Shown here piece after piece: positions 34,601-45,919 of a DNA stretch of 64,000 nt. Origin of the DNA: Dimorphilus gyrociliatus (lineage: Eukaryota; Annelida; Polychaeta; Dinophilidae); NCBI GenBank assembly GCA_904063045.1, contig CAJFCJ010000049.1, positions 103,313-167,312 on the forward strand, written 5' to 3'. The notes under the pieces were generated by a model. That model was not told the DNA's origin and ran no database searches. It saw only the letters and a program-made list of their open reading frames with translations. How positions within the stretch are numbered: position 1 is the stretch's first letter; the number at the start of each line of letters is the position of its first letter. A program made the translations under genes and the position numbers.

Positions 34601-36266
34601 TGAGAAAAGTGATGGACAATTTAATATTGTTCTCTTACTATTTGGTTCTTGTATTCTGAAGTATAAATCAGTTATTTTAAGATCTTTAAAATTTGGACCA
34701 GAGGTTTCCATTTTACTTTTTAAGTGGCAAATATTTTGAGTTAAGAGGAAAACAGTTCCAAAACAACCAAATGTTTCATTACAATATTTAGCGCAATCAA
34801 TTGGATTTGAGTTTAAATATCTCTTTAAATCATATCCTGGATAGTCTTTTGATCGATATCTTTTATATCCTTTAATGTTTTCTATAAAAATGATATAAAC
34901 AATTGTCGGATAAGTACTTTGAATTTGAATTTTTTACCATTATTTTTCTTAAAATAAATATCTACACGTTCAGTAATTTTGAAATTTTCTCCAGATGGCT
35001 CTGCTTTATGTTTTATGTAACAACTTTTGCTATGTTTAAGAAATGCGAAAGCAACACAGTTGTCCTGCTTATTGCAATAGACAGCACATTCTTTCAGATT
35101 GGAATCCTTATATTCTCTAATATCAAAACCAGGATAATCTTTTCCAGTATAACCATCATAACCTATTTGGTGAAATAAGTGTATTTGACAAAAATGTATG
35201 TTTTTGTTGCCAACCTTCAAGTTTATCTAATTTAAGGAAAAAAATTCCGAGAGGATGACTTTTAAAATTAGGTCCACTAGCTCGACCTTCTCTTTTTAAG
35301 TAACAAAATGCTTTTGTTTTATGGTATTCAAAGGCTTTACATAAACTATTTGCATCACAAAATGTACTACAGGCTTTGTAACTGATATTTTCAAACTTTT
35401 TAATATCAAATCCAGGATAATCTTTGCCAACATACATAGTATAGCCAGAAACAACTGAAAAATTTTGATTTAGTATTATTAAAAATTAACTTTTGCTCAT
35501 ACATTTACCATTAGGACCAGTTGTTCTTATATATAAATCACCATTGATCCTCTGTATAAAATTTGAACCAGATGCAATGGCTTGTTTTTTAAGAAAACAT
35601 GCTCTGGTTTTACTATTAATAACAAAACCTGCACAACCGTATCTTTTTTCGCATAGATCACGACATGCATTTCTATTCGATTTACCAATATGGGAGATGT
35701 CAAAGTTTGGATAATCTTTAAAATTGTAGAGCGTATAACCAGGAACATTCGCTGTTTAGCAGAATATTTTATATTTTAATATTAATCTTTAGTTTGAAAT
35801 GTTTTGTCGTTTTTAAGTTTACCTGAAACACAGTTACTATCTACTCTAAGATATTTAAGTATTCCTCGACATGGATCACCAAACAGGTTATTCTTTGCAG
35901 GAATGGAGCATTTTTGTATATCATCACAAATTTCTATTGTTTTCGCGAATGACGTTGATGCTTCACAGTTTGTTGATGAAATTCTTGATGCAAATCTTCC
36001 TATAGATCCATTAGGGCACGTTTTTGTGTCCCCCTTATCCCTTCCATATTTTGCGGATACAATTCTAAGAATTTTTCCATCAGGGCAAGCTATGTTCAAA
36101 TTTCCATGTTCGCAAATTAATCCAATATCTGAAACTGTAAAACAAATAGAGAATAAAGAGAAAATGCAAGACTTAATTAAACAAGAAACCAGTTTGAAAA
36201 CACAGGTATACCTGCAATGTCAAGTTTTGTTAAAAATAAAATGGAAACTATAACATGTTTCCACAT
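31691..36266 (-). CDS. Secreted SUEL lectin/PAN multidomain protein, 11 exons
   Basis: Exons 36266-36212, 36134-35823, 35751-35509, 35454-35215, 35162-34938, 34881-34639, 33177-32935, 32882-32643, 32584-32291, 32234-31995 and 31935-31691 join with GT-AG introns to give about 859 residues. Order: signal peptide (MWKHVIVSILFLTKLDIA), SUEL-type galactose-binding lectin (CEHGNLNIACPDG ... DPCRGILKYLRV), six PAN/Apple domains with the repeated core GYxxYxxKDYPGFDIKR, a second SUEL domain (LSCPTGTGIFIFTAKYGRD ... DPCKGIVKNLRVQYKC), and two more PAN domains. One domain corresponds to one exon and every intron is phase 1. PAN exons at 34.7, 33.0 and 32.7 kb are nearly alike, implying recent internal duplication. 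No membrane anchor is seen. A carbohydrate-binding extracellular role is inferred. A dead Tc1 element sits in the intron between 33.2 and 34.6 kb. Confidence 0.88.
33229..34585 (-). mobile_element. Degenerate Tc1-like transposon in an intron
   Basis: Imperfect inverted ends GGTAAGTCACAGTAACACCT (left) and AGGTTTTACAGTGACTTAC (right) bound about 1.35 kb next to TA dinucleotides. Inside, on the minus strand, are FFSDESKAELHCRR, DPKYTTKTVKFGGGSIMVHG and a C-terminal-like IERRLCAVIEAKG, standard Tc1 transposase landmarks in order, but with stops, frameshifts and the central part missing. A copy of repeat R2 lies inside it. It interrupts an intron of the SUEL/PAN gene without touching exons. Confidence 0.8.
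34273..34372 (+). repeat. Copy of repeat R2 nested in the Tc1 relic
   Basis: GAAGACAATTCAGCTACTGA, GAGCCACCTAGCGAGAG and GCCCTCTGTTGGCTAT match the copies at 26.9 and 28.8 kb. Confidence 0.65.
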
Positions 36267-36269
36267 TTT

Positions 36270-37120
36270 GAAAAGCTGTTGATGGTGAAATGGCATTTGT
36301 TTAGACTTTATATAGACAGTTAGAGGAAAAAAATCATTAAAAACATGGTGCATACGCGCAAGAGGTTTTTGGATAAGAAATGACTTCCTATGATTGAACA
36401 TGTTTTTTCTAAAACATGATAATAATGAGATTTTATTAACCTTAAGAAAGTATTCGGATGTAAATGTATTTAAACTTTTATCATTAAGATCTCTGATATA
36501 GAGGATAAAAATATAGTTTTTTTTAAGCTAAATGAGAGAGCCAGACGATATAAAAGTTAAAAATAAAGACATGAAATAATAAAATAAAAATAAGTAATGA
36601 AGTCATTAAATATTGAATAAGTTAATAAACTTGTAAAAATTTTATGACAGTAGATAAATACTGTTGACTGAACTACTACCACAACTACCACCATCATAAA
36701 ATAATAAAACTTAAACAACTAAACATTTCTAATCTCACCATATGTCTGCAATATTTCTCTTATGTTTTTTTATATAATACGTGGCTAATATTTTAAATGA
36801 ACGGAAGGGAAGTTTGTATGAAAAAGCTTTTTTTTGTAAGATATAAAGAAAAACATAAAAAAAATTTAAAAACTAAATGTATGAATATGGCATTCTTTCG
36901 GCCATTTCAATATAGTCAACTCAGCTGAGTTCAAATACCATTACCTAAATCTTACCAAAAAAAGAAGATAAAATGGAATTTTTATTTTAAGAAGCAAAGT
37001 AAAAATAGAACTTTTCAGAATTTTCTGATCCTTTTTTTTTTTTTAGAAATTTTTTTTAATAAAAGATAATGATGTAAAAAAAGTCAAATATACAATGCTT
37101 ATGTTGGACTTGTCCTATTA
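36270..37120 (-). other. Upstream region of the SUEL/PAN gene
   Basis: AT-rich sequence with no recognisable gene. It should contain the promoter of the SUEL/PAN gene; a TATATAAAG reading on the minus strand at about 36,308-36,316, roughly 45 bases before the start codon, is a plausible TATA box. Confidence 0.35.
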
Positions 37121-37124
37121 AAAT

Positions 37125-37480
37125 TGTTACATCTTATGTAACCTTCGAAATTGAACTATTATTTAGAAGAGGAAAACAATAGAAACATGAGCATATTTAG
37201 AACTTTTCTTTGTCTTAAAATGCTAGTTTTGTTTTTGTGAACATTGAAATTTGTGAACTATCAACCCTTAAAAGAGTATATAAACCCTACAAAATTACCA
37301 GTTGACAGTTCAGTTCTTCAACAGTTAGCTGGTTGTTTAAAATTGCCTGTTTAGTACTAGAAACTCATTTACTCCATATTCTTTGGATGAAATACATTAT
37401 TCAATGCTTCTCTTCAGAGCTACCTAGGATAGATTTTCTTTCTTTCTGAGAGAAAAGAGTTTAATACATACTTTTAGAAT
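37125..37480 (+). repeat. Candidate solo LTR (second family)
   Basis: It begins TGTTACATCTTATGTAAC, a TG-led palindrome like the start of repeat L1, and carries GAGTATATAAACCC followed about 33 bases later by ACAGTTCAGTTCTTC (TATA box and TCAGT-type initiator). No ORF is present and no internal retroelement sequence flanks it. The 3' end is uncertain (perhaps near ...TTTAATACA). Confidence 0.45.
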
Positions 37481-37744
37481 TTATCCCGGAAGATTGTCAA
37501 AGCAATATTTTTGCTATTGGAGCTGAACCCTAAAGCTAATTCAATCATACCCTTCCACTTTTCTTTTCCTAAATCTTAGTTCAGATCCATCGAACAACAA
37601 AACTTTATTTCTTTGCCGAAACTGGATTTAACTGCTTCAGAGCAGTCAAGCGACAAACCTTTTATGGTACAGGTAAATGGTAGGATGAAGAAAAATGACT
37701 GACGACAAAGTTTATATAACCTTAAATATTCCCTCATTTTTCGT

Positions 37745-37945
37745 GTATATTAGATTTGTTAAGTTTTTCATGTGGAGGATCAACAGAAAACGAACCCAAC
37801 TAGGATATTTGAAAGCAGTATTTCGGTTTGAAAAATGGTTTGCAGGAATAAAGCATCTATTGATTGTAGTAAGAGGGTTTCCAACTTAAGATTTGAGGGT
37901 AATAAAAAAGGTTATACAGAGACAAGGGAAGGGCTTTAAGTTGTC
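37745..37945 (-). repeat. Inverted copy of repeat family R1
   Basis: The reverse complement shows ACCTTTTTTATTACCCTCAA, GGAAACCCTCTTACTAC and CAAACCATTTTTCAAACCG, following the R1 order, and ends with a TTCGTTTTCTGTTGATCC terminus. Confidence 0.5.
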
Positions 37946-38087
37946 AACTCGGACAATAAATATCTATCTTCTTTTCATTGATTTATACAAGTTAAAAATG
38001 GGATCAACAGAATTCACCCTGTACAGTTACTTAAACTAAATAATATATTTAGACAAAACTTAATAAAATATATACTTTTTCTGTCAC

Positions 38088-38205
38088 TTCTCTGGCCGAC
38101 TTCTGCCATATTCCTGGGTTGGTAGTGGAAGAGTTTTGCCTATTTCTGGGCGATTTCTGGTCTGGGCGACTTCTGTCCTGGGCGGCTTCTACCGTATTCG
38201 TCAAA
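38088..38205. repeat. Degenerate minisatellite, CTGGGCGACTTCTG-type unit
   Basis: Four to five imperfect units (CTCTGGCCGACTTCTGCC, TTTCTGGGCGATTTCTGG, TCTGGGCGACTTCTGTC, CTGGGCGGCTTCTACCG) stand out as GC-rich in this AT-rich window. Confidence 0.7.
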
Positions 38206-38249
38206 ATTGATCTCTTTATCTCTTTAGATATCAGTTCATAAGGGGTTAC

Positions 38250-39980
38250 AGATAGGATATAAAGAGAGCATTCACCTTAAATAGATTCTATAACCAATCT
38301 TTTGATGAATACCTTTCTTCAAATGGTTTTTCAGGATAAATGTTGTACAACTTAAAACTCTTAAGCAATCTCTACTAATAATGCTTGAAACACGGTGTTT
38401 AAATAGAAATTATACTCAAAGTAGAAGTATATTTAATTTGACATTGTTAAGTGAAATTCGGTCTATAAGAAAATTTTAGAATAGAATAAACAACAATCAA
38501 AGACGGTATCAATTCGGAAAATTTTTTGTAAGTTTTCTATTAATGAGATTAATTTTTGATGGCCCGGATTCAAAACATAAATCAAAGTAGAAATTTTACG
38601 AATTATTCAGGATTTTCAAAAAATCACTGATATAATCATCACAAGGGAGGGATATATCTGCTCAGAATGAGACTTACTTGTTTCTTACGTGTCCATTTGT
38701 TGAAAGGTCTGTTGTACTTTTCACAAGCATCTCAGCAGTCTGTTCGTCAAAGTCGAAACCATTTTCTTCAACACATGAATATTGCTTGTATTTGAAATTT
38801 TTGTTCTAGGTATTGTTAGTGAATTATCTGTGACATTTTGAAATATTCTTTGACCTTTACCAAAATCAATAAATACGTTTTCTTTTTTCAATCTGAGGAT
38901 CCCATATTCCATCAATCTGTTGTATCAGGGGTTGCTACTATATTTATGACTCAGTACAAAAAATGAATGTATTGGACGCTGAATATTTTTGTAAAAAGAA
39001 AATTTAACATTTTCCGACTATCCTACACTAAACAAAAACTTTGTTATTTATTTTTTATCATATATAACACATATTCTTTATGAAGATAAAGATAATTTGG
39101 ACAGTACAGACACAGACATACATATAGAAAATGGTAGTGAAAAAAAACAAGAGAAAAATTCCAGAGTAATACAGCAGATTATTAAGAAAATGATAGCAGA
39201 CGGTGGAATTTACCAAAAGATGTTAGGATTATTGTAGGATCAATGGGGCATTTTGTCATACCACCATATAAGTTTGTTAATTGTAGGATGCCTTAAAAAG
39301 TTTTTAAACAGAGAAAGGTAGAAAAAAATAGAAAATATAAATTTCTCCACATATCACATATATTATTTAAAAAGGCTAAGGAGGTAAAACTTTTTAAAAT
39401 CGCCAAAATCTTCTATTGCAAAAAAAACATTAATCTGTGATTGCATATTTTATATAATGTAAAAGTTCTATTGAAAACATCAGTAAATCAGTTCTAGTTA
39501 AATATATAATAAATATATAAAAAATCTTGTCATTAAAATTATCATTAGTTATATTAAACTAATCCAGTTAAATTTATTCCTGAAATGATTTATTGGATTT
39601 ACAATCATAGCCTAATGTAAATTAACAGTAACAAAAGAAATAACATCTTCTTTTACCTATTTAGAAAATATTTACATTTACAAATTATAATTCCAAGTCT
39701 CAGTATCACACAAACAAAATCATATACTTATATTTGCATGAATTTGTAATAAACAATTCTAATCCAAATCATTAATATTACATTACTTTTTCATATATTC
39801 TAAAAGCTTTTTCAAAAGCCGAAATATCACTACACAAAAATATTTTCGTCTAAAGTTCTTAATAACAGCCATATGGAACAAACATTGTACTGTTACAATA
39901 AAATAGACCATATATGGATTTTATAAATAATCTAATCATTTTACTAATAATCTAAAAAGGAAAGAACTTTCCAACAACTT
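38250..39980. other. No convincing gene
   Basis: AT-rich sequence; the short ORFs present show no family features and no splice-compatible neighbours. Confidence 0.5.
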
Positions 39981-39984
39981 ATAC

Positions 39985-40765
39985 TTAACCGAGGGCGACT
40001 GTGTGACAAGACACTATCGTTCTATAGTTTGTCAAAGGATGCAGGGTTTACAAAGACAATTTCTAGATTGGTCCTTCAATTTTCAGAAAAGATAATAGTC
40101 TGATGGAGTGAGATCTGGGCTGTAGGCTGGATGAGGCAGCATTACCCATCCAGTTGTTTCATGATATTGGCTTGTTTGTAGGCTGGTATGAGATCTGGCC
40201 TTGTCTTGCAAAAAAATCACCTCTCTGCCTGATTCTATTTATTCTTTGTTTTAATTGCTTTAAAATATTGATGTAAATTTCTGAAATTATTCAAATATAT
40301 GAATTTAGAAATTCCAGGTGAATAAGCATCCCTATCCCAAAAGATACATGCCACTAGTTTGTCTGCCTACCTACCTATCTTAACTATCTTTTTGATAGTT
40401 TTATATGCTATTCTAAAGAAGCTCTTTTAGTTAATGGTTCGTGATAAAATACCCATGCTTCATCTACTGTAACAATTTTTGACAAAAAACTCTCCTTCTT
40501 CACCATACTTTTTCTAGGAAATCTGTAGACCTTTCCATTCTTATGTCTTTCTTATCCCAAGTAAGTTGGTAGGGATCTGTATCAATCTTTTTCAATCCAA
40601 GACTTGCAATCAAACCTTCAAAAACTGAATGGCTTATATACGATGTTTGAAAATATCTCAGTCTATCTTATTCTCCTATTATCTCTGATTAGAGCCATAA
40701 CTCTGTCCTTATTTTCATTGTTACTGGGCATCCTGATCTGTCTTCATCAAGAATATTTGTTCTTC
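39985..40765 (-). pseudogene. mariner-family transposase relic
   Basis: Minus-strand reading gives mariner landmarks in order: NKDRVMALIRDNRRIR, KIVTVDEAWVFYHEPLTK (the VTxDETWxxxYDPETK site with the first Asp), VIFLQDKARSHTS (second Asp) and WVMLPHPAYSPDLTPSDYYL (third Asp, DD34D-type PYSPDLAPSDYHLF). Stops and frameshifts separate them and no terminal repeats were recognised. Cut-and-paste transposase of the mariner rather than the Tc1 branch. Confidence 0.8.
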
Positions 40766-40769
40766 CTCT

Positions 40770-41520
40770 TGGAAAGTTTTGTATAAAAATTTAGTTCAAA
40801 AAAAGGATGGTTTAAAGATGTTGAAAAATTTTTTATTTATATTAGAACTTCTCTTCTGGCAATTCAGCATTATCATATCAATAATTTTTCATTTGATAAA
40901 CATGTAGATTGTATATTTGACCGTTTTTATATTCTACCTTAATAATGATATTCAATTGATTGAGTTAGTAAATTTAGCATCAGCATATAAGGAGGAAGTA
41001 TATCTGATTAATGCATGTTAAGAAGAACAGTATTGTGTATACAATACTGTTGAATAATGAATATAATCTAAACTTAGAATTTAAGCATAATTGATAATTA
41101 ATTGAACTAGTTTTAGTTCAAAATCATAAATTTATGGATTAATAAATTGTAATATTAATGCTAGGTTGCAAATAACAATATTCTGTATATAATTTAATAG
41201 GTTTTATTACTGCATAATGTGTATGCATTGCCCTACGCGAAACTAGGTCAATACTGCTTATCTCTTTCAGTGCTATCTGCATAGTACAATACTGGTTCAA
41301 TACTACTTCTCTATTGTAGGGTAAGAAGAAGAGGTTCATTAAAAAAGAGTCACTTTGTATTTTATTAAGTATTTTACTTTAAATCTACCTTCAGACCCAG
41401 TTTTACAATTTATAAACAGAGATAGTGATAATATTTTATAAAAATATACTAATAATACTTTTAGATTTTGTTAATATTTTGATGACTATCCGTATTTGAA
41501 AGACATAGTTTTAGTCTTTT
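40770..41520. other. No convincing gene
   Basis: AT-rich sequence without recognisable coding features. Confidence 0.45.
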
Positions 41521-41530
41521 TTTAAGAGTG

Positions 41531-41715
41531 AGGATGCAAACATATCTTCGGGGGATTGAAGCCTACCTGATATCTGAATTTAAGTTTAATATCTTTGTTA
41601 TTTATATTCCCTAACCGTAAACTCGAGCCCCTCTAACAATAAATTCATCCATATTTTCAAACTAACCCTTTCCTTAAATGTAATATTGAAATATTTGCTA
41701 ACAGGTATGTTCGTA
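41531..41715 (+). repeat. MITE M1, older copy
   Basis: Matches the element at 49,718-49,924 over most of its length, including GAAGCCTACCT, TATTCCCTAACC, GAGCCCCTCTAACAATAAAT and TTTGCTAACAGGTA. The ends (GGATGCAAACATATC and GGTATGTTCGTAT) are diverged and no target duplication is visible. Confidence 0.75.
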
Positions 41716-41719
41716 TATC

Positions 41720-43070
41720 ACAAGTTTTTATTAGGATTTAGGTCTTTTGCAGTACTTTCATCCATTAGATATGTGTCTTTTTTTAGGGGTTTGTTACCAT
41801 ACAGCCTCTCAGGTTATGTTTTCTTAGAATACTCTTGCATGTTGAGAAAGATATAACTGGTGCAAGATTAGAGACTGATAAGATTTTTTTCCTCCCCCGA
41901 AAAAATTTCTGCTTGATATTAGGCATAATATCCTCTCATCTTGCTCATTTAATTTGTGTTATCTGCCTTGCTTGGTCATACTTTAGGTTCATCTTTAAGT
42001 GCCACTTAAGGTTTGCCCAAGTGGAGATTTCCTTCTACCGTTTCAATATTAGACACTAGTTTGGTACTTGGAAACCTGCTATTACAAACTACCTACTTTG
42101 CTATTGAACTTTTAGATTGTTACAAGCTTAAGTATTTTATTATAAATAAAACATTTGAATTAACACTTTCATTAAAGATTCGAGTAGAACCAGTAGTGTT
42201 GTAACTTGCATCCGCATAAATTAGCTCAGCAAGAGCAGTACAATGTTATAAAAATTATTTGATACTCATTTAAAAACATCACTTATAAAATTTCCATTTT
42301 TCAGCATTCATTAAAGGATATATTACATTTTTGAGAAGTTATTGCCTCTATTCAAAAAATCCTTTTAATTTTAAAGTAACAATACGTCAACAACAAATTT
42401 TTAAAAGCATTTTAGATGAAATTTGTAGAAAGTATTGTGATATTATAGAGAAGAATTTATCCATTTTGTACAAACTTTAATGTAGTTCAAATGTTTTAAA
42501 TTCTATTAAGAAGTAGCCAAGACTTGATCAAGTTGTGATTTGGAATCAATATTGTGTGTTTGATTGCTTTTTAAATTATAAAATACATTTTGAAAAAAAG
42601 CCTTTTTGAAATATTTTTTATCTCTTCATTTATGCAAGAAAACGTTATATGAAATAAGATTTGGAAAGTATTGAAAAAATGATCGAAAAAAGGTTGAATT
42701 TGACTATTCTTAAGTTTTGGATTAGTTCTAAATTCTCACAATCAGTGATTGAAATTATTGTTACCAAAATCATTACATCAAGTGAAAGATTTAATCACAT
42801 GATATGTAGGATTTTGAGATTGAATGCTTCTTCTTAGCCGATGGCCTAAATATATCCAACCTCATTCAAAAAAAAAACAAAGCTACTATCAATAAAATTT
42901 TAACTATTTCTAACTATACAAACTCTTTAGTTTGTCAAATTTAGAGAATATTTTTATAGATATAAAATTTATAATTGTTGAGATGGTAACCAATGATCTT
43001 TGTGTATGTGTTTTTTTTATATAAATATTGTGTTAGAATGTTGAAAGTTAAATGAAAATTCATATAATTT
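41720..43070. other. No convincing gene
   Basis: AT-rich; nothing with family features was found. The 3' end of the PAN gene at 43.1-44.0 kb may extend into its right side. Confidence 0.4.
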
Positions 43071-43079
43071 TTTCTTACT

Positions 43080-43971
43080 TACGTTCTTTATCATATGAAT
43101 GATATTTGATATCATTATGGATATCTGTTAAATCCTTTTTATTCTTTGAAAACAGAAAACATTTCATAACATCAATTCCCATTGTAAATGATCTGAAAAT
43201 GATTATTCATTACTTCTATTTTTTCTCTTAATTTTAAAACAAATGTTTTTTTTACTTGCAATCTGACAAACTATTACAAGATTTTTTACAAATGCTATAA
43301 TTTGCAAAAAGCTTTAAGAAATAAGATTCTCCGAAATCAGTTAGCTCTGTTTTTATATAGGTCCAATCTAATAAATTTTAAAAAAATTAGCAAATTTTTA
43401 TTTTAATAAGAGAATGTAACCTTCTTCAATAGCTGGTTCTGAAAACAAAGAGTATTAGTTTGCCAGAATAATGACATTTATCATTTTAGTCATAAAATAA
43501 AGTTTGCTATGAAAATAAACTATAATACCACAGTTAGTTGGTTTGTCATAATATGAATATTGTGAATGAGATCCATAAGAACCTTCATTCTTTTCTTTGT
43601 TGCATAACAAACATTGCAAATTTGTTGGATCATTGGTAAAACCGCTGTAAAATTAAATTTAAATAAAAAGAAAATTATTTTAAAAAGACAAAAAGAAAAT
43701 GAAAACAATTTACTTGCAAATTTCAATGGTATTACATATTTCTTCACAATTGTAGATGCCTTTGGTATAAACTGTAGCCAAATAACCTCCCGTCAAATAT
43801 TTATTAGGTTCACTGACATAGTTGCAATCTAAATAAAAAACAATTGGTGTTAAATATTCCAAAAAATAGTTCACAATATTTCTTTAAATACTTGAAAAAT
43901 TGGCTAATTTGAATTGGTGACTAAAAAGTATATATGATATTAAGAATTGAATCATGCTACTCTTCTTCATT
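43080..43971 (-). CDS. Small secreted PAN-domain protein (3' end uncertain)
   Basis: Exon 1 encodes a signal peptide (MKKSSMIQFLISYILFSHQF) and ends at a GTATTT donor. Two PAN domains follow, each split in two exons: CNYVSEPNKYLTGGYLATVY with YNCEEICNTIEICK, then NDPTNLQCLLCNKEKNEG; and WTYIKTELTDFGESYFLKLF with ICKKSCNSLSDCK, then FTMGIDVMKCFLFSKNKKD. The split just after the CxxxCxxxxxCK motif is the same as in the PAN loci at 50 and 57-59 kb, so these three form a subfamily distinct from the one-domain-one-exon SUEL/PAN gene. The last exon either ends at a stop after KERK or splices onward from GTAAGT. Confidence 0.6.
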
Positions 43972-44764
43972 ACTGTCATTGTTCAGAATGAATGTTTAAT
44001 GCTTCTATTTTCTCTGCTAAAATAGTAAAATATGCAAAGTTTTCTTCTAAAAGAACATGCTAATGACATCGGTTTATAATAAAATTTCTATTAAAAGATA
44101 GTGAAGCGGTAAGACAATAGTAGATTAATATATTCACATATATAACAATAGATTTTTCCCCACAACGTCAGCCAAATTCCAAGACAACCATTATAACTTG
44201 TTGATTTATTTTTGTCATTATAATATAAATGTGATGTCAATGTTGGAAGCTTAATATAAAATCCTTTTGAAAGTCAATTGCTGACTCCTGCTTAGTGTCT
44301 TGCTATTCATCATTAAATTATATAAAGCTGATTTTTAAAAGCAGATGTAAATGTCAATGGTTTAGGCATTCATAATTAGTGAAGGAGAAAGACAATAAAC
44401 TAAATTAATGTAGTCGTGATATGTATAAAAATAAAACAATAGATTGTCTATGATAAACACTAAAATGACCTTTATAATTTATTGATAGTTTTACTTTTGT
44501 CATAATATTTGAAAACATAAATTTAATACTGAATAGACTTAGGCTCAATGATTGTACAGACTGTCTTATTGACAGTATTCTCACCTTGTCTTATATCTGT
44601 TGAGAAGAGGCTAATTCTTACGTAATGTTACTTTATAATTAAAAGGATTTTTTTGAATAAAGGCAATAACTTCCCAAAAACGTAATATATCTTTTAATGA
44701 ATGCTCAAAATGAAAAGTTTAGAAGTAATGTTTTTAAATGAATATTATACAGTACCAATAACCT

Positions 44765-45060
44765 TTTTAGCCACCTTGCTATTTTCTATAATAATTCAGA
44801 ATTTTTTTGTTAACATTAATTTTACTCTCCAATAATATGACATGGCAATTGTTACTTTGTAATCAATATATTCAACTAATTAAATCTTTGCATTTCACTC
44901 TAAGACATGGTTTGGCAATCTATGTTTAAATATGCCCACGAATTCTCAATTACATTTAATTCCGGGCTTCTAGACGGACCAGTCTACTAGAACTGATTTG
45001 AATTCGTAACATCAAATGGCTTATTGTATGCAACTTTTTGGTACGAAAATTAAACAATTG
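44765..45060 (-). pseudogene. Remnant of the 57 kb Tc1 family
   Basis: The plus-strand stretch with ACATTAATTTTACTCTCC, ATATGACATGGCAATTG and TTTGTAATCAATATATTCAA matches the left inverted repeat of the element at 57.2 kb. Directly beside it the minus strand encodes PSRSPELNVIENSWAYLN, matching PSRSPELNIIENLWAYLK of the intact transposase. The internal region between is deleted and one base is inserted before the PSRSPELN motif. A deletion derivative of the same family. Confidence 0.75.
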
Positions 45061-45919
45061 TTTTTAAAAACAAAGACTATTAGATATAAAGATGGTTGCT
45101 GTTTTGGAAAAAGAACAGAGAAAAGAAAGACTAAAAAGAAGATAAGTGAACCATTAAGAAAATGACATATGGCGCCATCTTATGTGAAAAGTGGTGAAAA
45201 GTGTTTTTCTCTAGTATTCTAGAGATTTTCTTTCTTTCAGAAAATAAATTTACCTCAATAAGATGTCATTAAAAACAATACAATTTGTTTTATATAAATC
45301 ACAATATATATACTAATATATAGATAAACTAATAATGGAAATTATTGAAAATTTCATATTTTTTCAAAACTATATTTACTAATCAATATGGAACTAATAT
45401 TAAAAAACTAGAAATATTTAATTGTTTCTTATTTCTTTGTGACATACAAGGAATAGTGAGAAAATCTAATGGTTTATTTTTAACAAATTGTTTATTTTAA
45501 ACAGAAGTAGAAGGAAAAATATAAGAACTCTGGTTTTTTGTTTGAGAATAGAATATATTTACAATAGCTTTCTGTTTCCATTATTTGAAAAGCTTCCTAT
45601 AAAAATAGTTTATTTAATGCATTATTTTAACAGTAGGAAATTGTTACATTTTTCTAATTGATGCAACATTACTCTTTTATTGACAGGAAATGACTCATCA
45701 AAAAAATTAACACTTGGTACCATGATAAAGAATAATCGATTAGACAGAAAAAGGCAGCATTCTTTCAAGAATTGATTTAAATACAATGACAATCTTTCTG
45801 CAGTTTAACATAACGATTATTCAATAATCGTTAAGGGAAGCTTTATCGATAATTAATAATATCTTGATTATTTTTGTCTGTTAAGTAAGTATAAACTTTC
45901 TACACTTAGTTATTGAATC

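Noticed and set aside
34903-36253. Plus-strand ORFs (91, 73 and 149 codons) in the SUEL/PAN gene
   Set aside because: Antisense shadows of well-defined PAN and SUEL exons.
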